64,000 nt of DNA from Patagioenas fasciata. Taxonomy: Eukaryota; Chordata; Aves; Columbiformes; Columbidae. The position numbers and the translations under genes are program-made. This document shows positions 23,101-34,353 of this stretch, one piece after another; within the stretch, counting starts at the first letter, position 1; every line of letters begins with the position of its first letter. The DNA lies in NCBI RefSeq assembly GCF_037038585.1, contig NC_092541.1:2973445-3037444 (forward strand), in the 5' to 3' direction. The notes below the pieces were generated by a model. That model saw only the letters and a list, made by a program, of their open reading frames with translations, was not told where the DNA came from and made no database searches.

Positions 23101-24791
23101 GCTTTTGCTTTTTCTCCCCCAAAAATAAAGCTTTCACCTTTACGATCCAGATTTTATTATTAATATTATTATTTCCCCTGAAGATTCTCGTAGTACTCCG
23201 GGTGCTTTTTTCCCAACAGACGGTCTGCGGAGATTTGCTGTTGAATAACAATGGGAAAAGGATAAGTATTTAAAGAAAAGAAGTGATTAATGATTTTCTG
23301 TATAATTCTCGCATTTTTCTTGGCTTCTGTCTGCTTATAATGGCTGTGAACTTTTAGGTCCTATAGAAATCTTCTTTTCTCCCCCTTCTATTCTATTCAT
23401 ACTTTCCAGCTTTGATTTGCTTCTATAGACCCCACATTCCTGGAAGCATATGCTTTGCTTTTTGCCCTTTTTCTTTTATTTTTTTTAAGAACGATTTTTT
23501 TGGCCATTCTTAGAAGGACTATCCTGAAAATAACACCCTCTTTACAACCCCAGCACATCAAAGAGACAAACAGTAAAATAAAATGCAACAACAAAACACC
23601 CCAAGCTCTGGCATTACAATAAAATACAACCCTTACCACCCTCCCCGCAAAACAACAAAACCCCCAAAACTTTAAACGCTTGCAGTTGCCACCCCTAAAA
23701 CCACGATAGTTAACCCAAAATACATCCATAAATCCAGTTCTTCTATATCAGGGTGTGCAGTAGATCTGTACCATGGGGATACATTAATATTATTTTAAAG
23801 TATTAAAGTGTCAATGGAAAGAAAGATCTAATGGCCGTGTGAGCTGGGGGCAGGGAGATTTGGGGGACACTGTATTTGCAAGGTGGTGCTGCAGTGGTTT
23901 TAATACAACTGTGGGGATAACACAGAATCACACCCCGGCTTGAAGTATTTCCAGCTCTGTCTTTGTTTCTGCATAGTGCAGGGGGATATTTCGGTCCTGC
24001 TGGGGGGTCTCGGAGAATTCCGTGGACATTGAACAAATAAGCAAAAGCCTTTTTGTTTTAAATGATGATTTTCTTCGGCGGGTGCGGAGGTTTCCTCCCC
24101 CCGCGGACCCCCTGCTCACAATAGGCTTTCTTTATGTACATTTGTAACTTGGAACTGCAATGCTATTTCGTCCTGAACAGTATTTTCGATACTTTCTATG
24201 AGAAAGAAAATGAAAATTAATACAAGAGCTGCGGCTCACAAAAGAAGCCATTTGTCTTCTTGATTATCTATTTGCTTGTCAGGCTATGAGCTATCGCAGG
24301 AGCCAGCTCCTTTGTAATATAAAAATACACAGAAAACCTGCAAACACCGAGAAACATCTGTGCAAAAATTAGACTCATTAATGCATTAACTACCTTGGAG
24401 AAGGAGATTTTGTCTTTTTTTTTAAATCGAAAAGTGTCTCTAGAGAAATACAACGTTCCATCCATTCCTTACTCAAAGCAAGGCGCTAATGACTACCTCT
24501 GGTTTGTCTGAGACCAGTTTGGGAAGAGCATATTAATATATGCTTAGAACAAATAAATCATAATATGTAAGGCTTAGCAGTACTTAAGGCTGATATACCC
24601 TATAGTCAAACATCTTTTGTTTTCATTAGGGACTTGAGGCTGTGCCATTGACAACAGAAATCCCTGGAAAAAGAGAAACGTGCTGTTTAATTAATTTATT
24701 TCAAATAGATATTTTTTGCTCACCAGAACAAAAAGACAACACCCGCCTCCCCCCAAAAAAAACACACAGGGGCAGATTCACAATGAAAAAA

Positions 24792-24797
24792 TTTATT
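24792..24797 (-). terminator. HOXB4 distal polyadenylation signal
   Basis: TTTATT on the plus strand, AATAAA on the minus strand, about 1.12 kb downstream of the HOXB4 stop. It is followed downstream on the minus strand by TTGTGAATCTGCC. A proximal alternative is at 25531-25536. Confidence 0.5.
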
Positions 24798-25530
24798 TCC
24801 AATCGCGTTTTTTGTGTTGGTTGTTTTGTTCCTTTTCTCCGCTATTTACAGGTATCCTGGGCAGCACGAAGGACAAAGAGAGGGGGCGGCCGGGCCGGGA
24901 GGGTTCGGGGGGCCCAGGCCGAACCCCCGCTCAGCCCGGGCTCCCCCCGCCCGCAATTCACATTGTGGGTACAAACCTGGGCTGGGCAGCGGGAGAGGAG
25001 CTTCCCGACCCCCCCGGCCCGTCCCCCCCCGGCTCGGTGCATTCAGGTGTTGCTCGCCCAATTTCTAATCTAAACCCCTTCGTTCCCCTCTCCCTCCCAC
25101 CCCTTTTCCCAGACTCGCAATTAAACCTGCTGGACTCAAAAAAACAAAGCCGGGGGGTTCCTACATCACTTTCCATCCTCTCGCTTTCTTTGTCCACCAC
25201 TCACTAGACCTAATTTTCCTTTCTTCCCCCCCCATGGTTGTCTCCACTTCCCCCCCCAGCACGACGAGCGCAGCGCCCGAGAGCCCCCGCTCCCCACGCT
25301 CCGTGCTCGGGGGGATTTTGGTTGTGTTGGTTGGGTTTTCTTTGTTGTTTGGTTTGGTTTGGTTGGGTTTTTTCTCCATCGTAGGACTGTGCTAGAACCG
25401 TCGCGTCTTTGGGGCATAAACTTTCCGTTTGTAGGCAAGAAAAGAAAAAGAGGAGGGGGGAAATTAAAAACAACAACAAAAAAAAAGGTGGGGGTGAAAA
25501 TCCAGTTCGTCTTCAAGAAACTGAGCCTCA

Positions 25531-25536
25531 TTTATT
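25531..25536 (-). terminator. HOXB4 proximal polyadenylation signal
   Basis: TTTATT on the plus strand gives AATAAA on the minus strand, 380 nt past the HOXB4 stop codon. Confidence 0.45.
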
Positions 25537-25867
25537 AAAGTGAGCGCTGGTTGTCGAGGTAATAGCAGACATAAGGTCCATCCTTTGTACGGGAGAGTAA
25601 ACATGACAAATGGGGCAGAGCTTGGCGTGATTAAAGATGAAACAAGGATCCATCTTAGCCAAATCTGAACACGACTATCTGCAGCCTTCTTCTAATGGAA
25701 GAGGCACAACGGCGCAGCTCGGCTTTGTTGCAGCTGAGTCTCCCTCTGTTCCCCCTATAAATAAAGAGCAGCCCTCCTTCCCTCGCTTCTTGGAGCATTA
25801 ACAACAACAAAAAAATATCATGTGTTCCCTACACACACATAAAATCACACCCACAGCCACGCACTCT

Positions 25868-25908
25868 CCATCCATCCATCCGTCCATCCATCCATCCATC
25901 CATCCATG
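25868..25908. repeat. (CATC)n / (GGAT)n microsatellite
   Basis: About ten tetranucleotide units with one interruption (CGTC), lying just past the HOXB4 stop codon inside the 3' UTR. In the transcript it reads (GGAU)n. Confidence 0.9.
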
Positions 25909-25914
25909 GAACAG

Positions 25915-27408
25915 TTATAGGCTGCTGGCTGGTCCATGGGATCGGGTTTGGGATCCTCCTTGTGGGATCTGCAGGCTGGCCGAGGAACTGGAAGAGTTAG
26001 ACCTTATCTTGGTATTGGGTAACTTGTGATCTTTTTTCCATTTCATCCTCCTGTTCTGGAACCAGATTTTGATCTGGCGCTCGGAGAGGCAAAGGGAGTG
26101 GGCGATCTCGACCCTGCGCCTCCGGGTGAGATAGCGGTTATAGTGAAACTCCTTCTCCAGCTCCAGGACTTGCTGCCTGGTGTAGGCTGTGCGGGAGCGT
26201 TTCGGTTCCCCTCCGGAGTAATTGGGGTTTACTGAACAAACACAAAGGAGGAAAAAGAAAATGGGAGAAAAGAAAAAAGAGGAGGAAAAAAAAAAAGAGC
26301 AGAAGAATTACTGAGCGGTTCCTTTAATGGGTCCTTTCCCCCACAAAAAGCATCACACATTCTTTTGGTGGGGGGGATATACTCAAAAAGCCACACCGCA
26401 AACCTTCTAAAAATACACCCAAATCTCCACCTCCATCCTCATTGCTTGACGTGTATTCCTGTCTAAACGTTTTTATAAGGTCCCCTAGACACATTTTCCA
26501 TGCCCTCTACGTGTGTATATATCCATTTATACACACACCTCTGCCCGAGCATAACTCTGTTATCCCCAAACCTAAAGGTTCCCCCTACACACATGCAAAC
26601 AGGCAAACACAGACACTCCTTTTTATTAAATATCACACACGCACCAAAAAAATAAAAAAAAAAAAAAAGATGGGGGAGGGAAAATAGTAAAAGTTTACTC
26701 AACCCGCCACTTAAATACAAATTACAAAAACATAAAACTTAACTTATGAAGATTCAACAGCCATAAAAAAGTAGCCTGCAAGAAATTGGAGGAGGATGGT
26801 AACAGAGACTTCAAAGGCACATGGCCAAGCAGAGCAATAAAAATTTATGGAGGATGTAATTATACCGCTCTGCAAACAGGCGATCGTAAATCTCCACGAA
26901 TGGTTATTTTACAACCGGTGCAATAAGATTTCTACAAGACTTTGAGGTGCTACTTAGTATAAAGCAAAGCCACTTTAGTTCACTTACCCGTGCTTACATG
27001 GACTTTTTTCATCCAGGGGTAAACTACCGGCTCTTTGCAAGAGGAACTGGCAGGGCTTTGGTTCAGAGAGTTTTGGCTACAGGAGGGTGGCGGGCTGGGG
27101 GTGCCCGGCTCGCAGGGCGGCTGCGGCTCCGAGAGGCGGCTGTGCAGTGCGGCCGGAGGATGGACATGACCCCGGGGGGACAACACCGCTGCTGGGTGGC
27201 CGGAGCTCGGGCAGGACGCGTAGAGCTGCTCCTTGCAGGCTGACCGCGGCGGGTACATCGCTTCATGCTGGAAAGTGCTCTCTCGCCTCTGGCTGCTGTA
27301 ATATTCCGGCGAGTGATTGGGAAGGTAATCGCTGTGGGAATACTCTTCACAGGGTGGGAACTTGGGGTCCACATAGTTCGAGTTGATCAAAAACGAGCTC
27401 ATGGCCAT
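25915..27408 (-). CDS. HOXB4: Homeobox protein HOXB4, two coding exons
   Basis: Coding exons are 26988-27408 and 25915-26231, with donor ACGG|GTAAGTG and acceptor TTCAG|TAAACC, phase 1, giving 245 residues (human 251). The start is the ATG in ATGGCCATG, giving the conserved [12 protein letters not shown]; a longer in-frame ATG at 27636 would run through promoter sequence and is rejected. YPWM is at 130-133 and the homeodomain at about 150-209 ([13 protein letters not shown], then [13 protein letters not shown]). The tail KLPNTKIRS followed by serines is typical of HOX4 proteins. The polyproline run of mammalian HOXB4 is missing, as expected for birds. HOXB4 is a nuclear transcription factor acting with PBX in posterior hindbrain and cervical patterning and in haematopoietic progenitors. 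mir-10a lies 1.2 kb upstream on the same strand. Confidence 0.97.
26232..26987 (-). other. HOXB4: HOXB4 intron with HB1-like homeodomain element
   Basis: A 756-bp intron with GT-AG ends. At 26834-26864 it holds GCAATAAAAATTTATGG followed by GTAATTATA, a cluster of homeodomain cores. Vertebrate Hox introns, including Hoxb4 and Hoxa7, are known to carry a conserved enhancer of this kind (HB1). The match is by eye and from memory of the family, not by alignment. Confidence 0.6.
26834..26864. promoter_or_regulatory. HB1-like intronic homeodomain-binding cluster
   Basis: CAATAAAAATTTATGG and TAATTATA lie within 31 bp, giving three overlapping or adjacent TAAT/TTAT-type cores inside the HOXB4 intron. 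Confidence 0.5.
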
Positions 27409-27950
27409 TAATTTCTTAGAATTGCACACACGAAAAAAAAATATATGTATCTCTCTCCTAAAATTTATTCCTGTCCCCCCCCCTTTACTCGTTTTCCTGT
27501 TTCGTGAAACCCTCCTACTTACTGTCAAGTGAACAAAGTTGGAGTCCATGTGACAGCGCGGGCCAATGGCGAGGTGCCCTGCGAGCCCCGGATAAGGAAA
27601 TCTGCCCAGCCCGGGTTCTCCCGGGGCCCCGAGCATCCCCGGGGAGGCGACGGGGGCGCCCGCTCCCCTCCGGCCCCTCCGGCCGCCCCGGCCCCGCCGG
27701 CCCCAGCGGCCCCAGGCTGCGCAGCGCCCGCGGGCGAGAACCGGCCCCCCCGGCCCACACCCCTCGGGGGTGTGTCCTGGCTCGGGGCGGGAGGGAACCG
27801 GGGAAGGAGGGCGGGAAAGAAATAAAAATATCGCCCCCCCCGGTCCAAGGGAAAAAAAAAATCCAGTGTAAAAATGATTTTTCAGGTTTTTTTCAGCACA
27901 TGATCCATGGCGGTCCCTCCGGGTGGCGGCTGCATCTCATTCCGCGCTAA
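27409..27950 (-). promoter_or_regulatory. HOXB4: HOXB4 proximal promoter and CpG island
   Basis: It is very CpG-rich from 27560 to 27840 and has no TATA box. On the minus strand GCCATTGG (plus CCAATGGC, 27563-27570) overlaps a YY1-type GCCAT core and an inverted CCAAT box, followed by TCACATGG (E-box-like CATGTG, 27547-27552). NF-Y and YY1 acting on the Hoxb4 promoter is established in mouse; that this is the same site is inferred from sequence and position (about 155 bp upstream of the ATG). Confidence 0.65.
27563..27570 (-). promoter_or_regulatory. Overlapping NF-Y/YY1-type site, HOXB4 promoter
   Basis: CCAATGGC on the plus strand reads GCCATTGG on the minus strand. The CCAAT box and the GCCAT core share bases, so occupancy by the two factors could be exclusive. 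Confidence 0.55.
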
Positions 27951-28650
27951 GGTGATACGGGAAGGGACATTGCGCCCCGAGCCTGGCAGAGATGAATAGG
28001 GCTTGTTTGGGATCGATAAGAAATTCATCAGCTAATTCGGGGTACCCGGGCTCCTAAATCACATTTAGCTGTGCTCTAAGATTGACTGGTTTCCCACGCA
28101 CCGATGGAAAAAAAGGGAGCCCGTCCTCCGAGCAAGAAATCAGGGACTTGATGAACAATTACAAAAGCGAATTAGCCCGAGTCCTAATGCATCTTCGCCT
28201 CGCCCTTCTTGTAATAAAGACGCTTTAAAAGCCAGAGCGAACCAGCAGCATTTCAAAAGCCGCCCCTAATTCCTCAAATTCGCGTTTAAATCTGAAACGC
28301 GCAATAAGCTCCTCACAAGCGGCAGGAAAGCAAGCGATATTTCTTCTTTTTTTCGGTGTCAGTGTGGAGATTACACAAACTAAAGCAATAGCGGGATCCT
28401 GGCTCCCAAACCGCAGTAATAACGCCCCTGACCTCCCCCAGCTTCGCAGCTCAGATTTTATCTCCAAATGATGATAAAGTTTATCGCAGGAGCGCTGGAG
28501 TTGAGCTAAGGTCAAATCCAAAGTATTTCTTTTCAGCTATAAAACGGTTTTCTGGTTAAGACCTTGTTCTCACAATTTTATTTAGGGTTCTGGGGGTGCG
28601 GATGGCTTTTTTTTTTGCTTTATTTTTAATACCTTCTGGGATTGTGACCT
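27951..28650. other. Interval between HOXB4 promoter and mir-10a
   Basis: No gene seen. Moderately AT-rich with scattered ATTA/TAAT cores. It would lie in the 3' part of the mir-10a primary transcript if that reads on toward HOXB4. Confidence 0.5.
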
Positions 28651-28755
28651 GTAGTGTTTGTGTCAACTACATATTCCCCTAGATACGAATTTGTGACCCA
28701 ACTTCCTTTACACAAATTCGGATCTACAGGGTACATATAGAAGACAGATGCATCC
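28651..28755 (-). ncRNA. MIR10A: microRNA mir-10a precursor
   Basis: The minus strand encodes the full mature miR-10a (positions 28711-28733, starting TACCCTGTAGATCC) with no mismatch to the vertebrate sequence. The opposite arm, miR-10a* (28672-28693, containing TCGTATCTAGGGG), lies across an 18-nt loop. The arms pair over about 22 bp with a few mismatches, and the flanks extend the stem. Position between HOXB4 and HOXB5, same strand, is the conserved genomic site. miR-10a represses HOXB3 among other targets and is co-expressed with HOXB4. Confidence 0.98.
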
Positions 28756-31320
28756 TCCTTGGTCACAGATCTCCGCCTATTGCCATGATTATCTTCTGGG
28801 GCAGGGGGGCAAAGTTTTGTGACTCAAGAAATCAAGAATTTATCTAAAGATGGTTAAAATATTAACTCTTCACAGGAAAGACAATGAAAGCACTAATTCA
28901 GTATCCGAATATCTGATACGAGGTTGGATAATTAGAATTTTCCTCCCTTCTCTGTACCTTATACATCAGTTTACTGCCGTGCTAAAAAAATATCGCTTTC
29001 TGAGCTGAATATAGAAATACAGACGCACAACGAGACTCGAATCCAAATAATTGCCGTTTAAAAGCAAAACGCCATCGCTCCGTTCCCCCTCCACCCCGAA
29101 ACCCTCCTAATTATTCCCTGATACGCAGCGCTGAGATTTCATCCATTTTTCGTTCTTGGAGGTCAACCGAGGTCTGAGTTGATACGAACCGAGGTTTGAG
29201 TTGGTACGAACCGAGGTTTGAGTTGACACGAACCGAGGTTTGAGTTGGTACGAACCGAGGTTTGAATTGACACGAACCGAGGTTTGAGTTGATACGAACC
29301 AAGGTTTGAGTTGATACGAACCAAGGTTTGAGTTGGTACGTGTGTGTGCGCGAAAAAAACAAATGAAAAAAGAGAGAGAGGGGAAAAAAAAGGAAGGAGC
29401 AGATGAAAAGAAATACAGAATGTAAAGGCAGATGGGACGACAGGTTTTTTTTTTAATGACAGGCAATTCTTTTTACAACCCGAGAAAAAGATCAAAGGCG
29501 TTTCATTTCCGAAAAAGGGATATAAAGCAATAAAATATTCATACTGTCTAGGTAATGAACCTTCATTCGGAACTAATGAGGGTAGCATCATGTTGAGATT
29601 TCGTTTAAAATTACAGTTGCCCAAGAGATTAAAAGTAGAGCATCCTCTCATCCTCTCCCCCCCCACCCCCCTTTTTTTTGTATTTCAAAAGACAGAACAT
29701 TTTTGGTCAAGTGTTTCTCGAATTAATTGCATTTAAATGCCACAGCAGACAAGCTACCAGAGAAAAACTGCATTTCCCCTACATTAAAATTCCTGGGAAA
29801 GCATCTTAAATCTATTTCACAAACTCCTGCATTTTATTTTTCTGCCGAAAATAGTTACGACCAAGAATTCGTGCCCCGTAGTTTTCCCGGACACACGATG
29901 CCCCGATATTTTTCAGGTGAATAGTCGTTTTTCCCGATAAAACGTATGAACCCCAGATAAGCAGAAAAACGAACCTATATTTTAATAAACCGACCCAAAT
30001 TCCCCGAAGCATTTGACAGCCCGAACGAGCCCCAGGTTTGAGAACAGCGGAGCCAACGCCGCCGCGCTCCGGCCGTGGCAGCGGCTCCCCCCGCCGCACC
30101 CGCGCTCGGGCAGCGAACAGCAGCGCTACAATTGACCTTCCCCTCTAAAACCTGCCGTGAAAGTAACAAGTCAAATCAAATCTGCTTGTACAACGTGTAG
30201 GTAAATGCCATAAAATAATTCTACACAACCAATCCCATTAGAGCTCTCCCCCCTTTTTTTCTCTCTCTCTCTCTTAAATTTTGTTCCTCCTTCCCAAGCC
30301 TATATCTGATTTATTTTATTGTATTTCCTCACAGACGGTACCGTAGCGATCTCCTAACTGAGGAGAGGAACCTGGATAAGAATAACTAGGCCTATTCTGT
30401 ATTTTTAACCCCCTCCCACATCCTTTAAAAAAATCGGTTTTAATTTTCCTACCCAAAGGCACACGGGGTTTGGAGCCAGCAAACCAGCACCCCTAGCGTT
30501 TACCAGAATTCTTCCCCCCACACACCTCCAAGAAATCTCCCTGAGCCCAAATTAAAGGCAGCCCCTCGCTGCCCCCCCGCACACCTTTACCCCTGCGCTG
30601 GGAAACCGCCCCACGCCGCGGAAGTTTCTCACCGCAAATTTCACTCGAGCTCTTTTCCATTTCAAAGCGACCTCAATGGGGAGGAAGGCGGGGGGGGGGG
30701 AGTCCCGCATCCCCCAGCCTCTTCTCTTCCCAGCCAGGGGAGGTCGGGGGAGCCCCCAACCCGCCCCAAAAACCCCCAAAGGCACCTGCCAGGGCAGCGG
30801 GGGCTGTTGAGCCGCTCCTGGTGCTCAGCGCCGTTTTGGTCGCCCCAAATGAGGGGACCTGAAGCGAGGGTTGCCCCCCCCGCCCAGGTGTAACCCCGCC
30901 AGCCGTACCTACCTTGGCAAAACGTGGGTCCCTTCCCCGGAGCAATCCCCGAGGGTTCAGGGCGCTCCCTCAAAACTTGGTAAGGTTTTGCAGGCGGAAT
31001 CCTATAGAAACCCCCTAAACACCCCCCACCTCCCCCCCCCCGGCCCGCTACCCCCTCCCCAATCCCGCCTGGGCTCTTCTGCTCTCTCTCTCCCCCGTGT
31101 TGCTTTTTCAATGAGATTATTTCTCGATAAGAACACTAATTTCCCTCTCTCTTCTTCTTCTCCTTTTTTTTTTTTTTGGTGGGGTTTGGTGGTGCCCCCT
31201 CCCCCTCTCCCCCAGTATAAACCACTATTGTCCTTACAGGCGAGCGGAACTGCTCCTGGCAGCGCCAGGAGGCCCTCTGAGCATTTTGGGGTGGGAAACC
31301 CGCAAGTTTTGGTATTAATC
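28756..31320. other. HOXB4-HOXB5 interval, part 1 (upstream of mir-10a)
   Basis: No protein gene seen. It holds the 22-bp minisatellite (29167-29340), a TAAT-rich stretch (29500-30000) and C-rich low-complexity sequence (30540-31100). The primary transcript and promoter of mir-10a probably lie here, since the miRNA is on the minus strand, but I see no TATA or initiator that would fix the start. Confidence 0.5.
29167..29340. repeat. 22-bp minisatellite, eight units
   Basis: Eight head-to-tail copies of a 22-bp unit, CCGAGGTTTGAGTTG(R)(Y)ACG plus AA. Variation is confined mostly to two positions (GGT, GAT or GAC before ACG) and CCG/CCA at the unit start. The last unit ends in a TGTGTG tract. 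All three minus-strand frames are open across it because 22 is not a multiple of 3 and the unit has no stop, which explains the long apparent ORFs; these are not genes. Confidence 0.95.
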
Positions 31321-31403
31321 TCATAGTTTGTCAGTCTTTGTTAAACAGCGAGGCGTGTCCGCAGCGCGGCGGCCGCCGAGAGCCGCGCTGACCCGCGCTT
31401 CAC

Positions 31404-31463
31404 CCCGCGCCGCTCCGCGCCCCCCCAAGCCCCGCTCCGCGCCCCCAGCCCCGCTCCGCGCTT
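31404..31463. repeat. GC-rich ~19-bp imperfect tandem repeat
   Basis: Three imperfect copies of a unit containing CCGCTCCGCGCCCCC within a CpG island. Confidence 0.65.
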
Positions 31464-34331
31464 GCTTTTTATTTCTCACCCACCCCCCGCCCCGGGTATA
31501 TTCCCCAACCTCCTCCAGGGATCTGCTCTCGAGCCTGGCAGCATTTAGGATGGGGTTTTGACTTTCTTTTTTTCCCTTTCGGAAGAGCAAACCTTTCGGG
31601 TTTGTGTATTAAACTGGGAATGCCCCCCCCCCGCCGCAGCAAACGGGGAGAACTGGAAGCCTGAGGTGCTTCTCTAGGGGAGAACGTTTAATAAGGAGCA
31701 ACCAGTCCCTCGGTTGCGTCTGAGCTGTATAAATGTACCGAGGGTGGAAACCAGCCCACACCTGTTTTGCAACGGGGAAAGGGAGGTTTAAGCCTTGCGT
31801 GGTTTCCCTCCCAGCCTTGGGTGTCCTTTCCATTTCTCATGGATAAAAAAATCAGACTTTCACCTCAAGCCCTCGATGCAGGGAGCGCTGGCCGGGCAGC
31901 ATCCCTGCCGATCCACCTTACCACCACCAACCCTGAGAAACAGCTCATTTGGGGAAGAAAAACGGGATTAAAAAGCTCATTCCATTGATTGTCAGGTAGG
32001 GAAAAGAAAAAGAAGGCAAACCCACCCCGACCGGTGCTCGCAGCGCTCGGCTGGTGCTGCGGGACGCAGAGCCCGGGCCGAGCCGAGTCCGCCCCGAGCG
32101 AGGGAGATGAATTAGAAATAGCCTTGGAAATGATACCTTTAATTTCCTCCCTCTGCCCTCCCTCCCTCACCCCTCCAAATGAACCCACTTCACACCAACA
32201 CGCAGCCTCGCGTCCCTAAATTGAAAGTTAAACGTTGTGATGTAGGAGTGAATATTATAAGGAAAGTTGGGAGGTGTTTTTTTTTCTATCTTTTATTTCT
32301 TTATTGCCGTGAAATTATACCTTCTTGTTTTAATATCCCGAAAACAAATGGCCTTTATTATCCGTTACCTGTTCTATAAACCTGGAGTAGAAATGACTGT
32401 TCTAGAGAGATAAGTATAGTAATTACAAGGGCGAAGAGATGGATCACCCAAGTTACAACTAAACGGTAGCCCTTATATAGTGATATTTTATAAATACCAA
32501 GCAAATTCATGGCAATTAATTAAACCCGAGCCTTATCACGCGAAACAAAACGCTTTACGTTCTCTTGAATTTCACCTACTCCATGAATATATCCGCATCG
32601 GGAAAGCAAATGGATTTTCCAGAATGCCTTTCCCAGGGCTCTAATATTCTCTCTTTCTCTTCCAAGAAAAATGACCCTTGTTATAAGTATTTAGTCACTC
32701 AAAATATTTAAAAGCCGAGGGGGAAAAAAGGCAAATTGCAGGGCTTTTTTTCCCCTAGAAAAGTTTGCCGTGCTATGACTGTTTGCTTAAGAAGCGATTC
32801 CAAAGATCTACCCCGGTCCCAGTGCAACTAATATTTAGAGTTTGGAGGGTTCAAAGTCTGGCAGTGTAGAAATAACTTTGAAATGCCAAGGGAAATATTT
32901 ATTACATCAGTTCATTAAACTGTTGCAATGACCAGAGTGGAGTCACATTTCAAGCAAGGGATAGAAAACATTTCATTCCAATTCTGACGGAAAGCGTGCT
33001 GCAAAACAAAAATAACTCCGACCCGTCCGAGCCACGAAACGGGCGCTCAAAAGAGCCTTTAAATACATACATTGAGTTTTGCAAAGCCACCAGTCCGTTG
33101 GTTTTGCACATAGATCATTATTCTAGGTTTCCTTGGGTTAAAATAGAAATTAGAAGAGTAAATAATGGACGTTATTTCGTGTAATTCTTATATATTTTTG
33201 GATGGTATTTGCCCTCATAACGAGTGGGAGGCAGGAACCTCTCCAAGGGACTTTCCGAGGGAAGATGTTACAACACATTTTCACCAACCGTGTCAGCCCT
33301 TTTCTTTGGGTATAATTTAAACCCTATCCAAACAGAGCTGACGCAGGAACGAAAATTATTTCTTAACTGCTCGCGTTAATATCCTAGAGGGACCTCCACG
33401 TAATTGGATTGAATAAATGCATTTCCCCCTATATTCTGCTAATTCGCCTCCAAACAGCGTTGCAGGGGTTATCTTAGACAAACACCACGCAGTTGCTCGA
33501 CGTTTCCTCGCGGGAGCCCCGAATCAATGCAGGTTCTTTGGTACCGACCCCCCACCCTGTCCCCCTCGCTCCGGGTCGCTCCCACCTCGTCTGGTCTCTC
33601 CCATGGCTGCCGGGAGCGGAGCCTCTTCCTCCCACCTCGCTCCCCCCTTTCTCCCTCTCCCCTTTTCTCCACCCTGACATCAGTCTATCAGGGTTATACA
33701 CAGGACTGAGTCACGCACAGCCTAAACTTTTGACCCTCAACTTTTTGACCCCTTCGAGCTATAATGCTGTATTAACAAGCCCCCCAAGACCAGAGTTACT
33801 GTCTTCGTCTCTAGAAATTCATGCGGCGCTGATTTCCCATTTTATTTATTTTGATTAAAAAGAAAAGAAAAAAAAAATAAGCTGGACATTTCTTAGTGAT
33901 TTTTTTTTTCCTAGGGAAGAACTAAAAAATCAGAGCTTTGCAAACATTAGATGTTTATCCCAGCTCACCCACTGCTGTCGTAGACCGTTTTGTTTCATTT
34001 TTCGCTTTTCCTTCCCCCTACTTTTATAATTGAAAGTATAAGAGAGGGAAAAATAGCAAACCTTGAACCACTGTGATATTTTATTTGGGATTTCACCTAA
34101 ATGGGTTGCTGACTGCACTAATTAGATTGTTTGGTTTGGTTGTTGTGGGATATTTTGTTTTCTGTTGGTTTTTCTCCTTTTTGGGGGGATAAAGAGGGAG
34201 ATGTTTTTATGATTCGATGTTCCTGTGATTCTCCCCACAGCACCGGAGCTCGGAACGAGCAGCGCGGCAGCCGGAGCCCGGGGGGGACCCGCGGGGGGAA
34301 CCGAGCCCGGGGATCCCGATCCCGCTCCAGC

Positions 34332-34353
34332 CCGGCCCGGCCCGGCCCGGCCC
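34332..34353. repeat. (CCCGG)n pentanucleotide repeat
   Basis: Four to five GGCCC/CCCGG units inside a CpG-rich block. Confidence 0.75.

Larger units (their letters stand above)
16751..24791. other. HOXB3-HOXB4 interval, part 4 (HOXB4-proximal)
   Basis: No gene seen. Contents: a degenerate ~20-bp repeat (17125-17370), a pyrimidine tract (19551-19624), a (GTT)n run (20086-20108), a GC-rich block with two AGGTCA half-sites (22320-22341), and AT-rich, TAAT-dense blocks at about 17750-18030, 19000-19150 and 24140-24720. The last lies just 3' of HOXB4, where mammalian HoxB clusters carry neural enhancers for Hoxb4. Assigning that function here is inference from position. Confidence 0.5.
24792..25914 (-). 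other. HOXB4: HOXB4 3' UTR (inferred)
   Basis: This is the minus-strand region between the HOXB4 stop codon and an AATAAA at 24792-24797. A second AATAAA at 25531-25536 would give a short ~0.4 kb UTR and the distal one ~1.1 kb. A (GGAT)n run starts only a few bases after the stop codon. No miR-10 or miR-196 seed site was seen. Confidence 0.6.

Noticed and set aside
27409-27636. In-frame upstream ATG extending HOXB4
   Set aside because: It runs through a CpG-island promoter; HOXB4 orthologues start MAMSSF.
29167-29340. CRISPR-like or tRNA B-box (GGTTCG) reading of the 22-bp array
   Set aside because: There are no spacers between units, the genome is a vertebrate, and no tRNA cloverleaf or A box accompanies the GGTTCG motif.
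29107-29666. Three long overlapping minus-strand ORFs of repetitive QLKP/STQT sequence
   Set aside because: Produced by the stop-free 22-bp repeat, which stays open in all frames; no start context or family.
33720-33755. Two TGACCC half-sites as a RARE
   Set aside because: The spacing is nine bases and the half-sites are imperfect; no DR2 or DR5 element could be confirmed by eye in the window.
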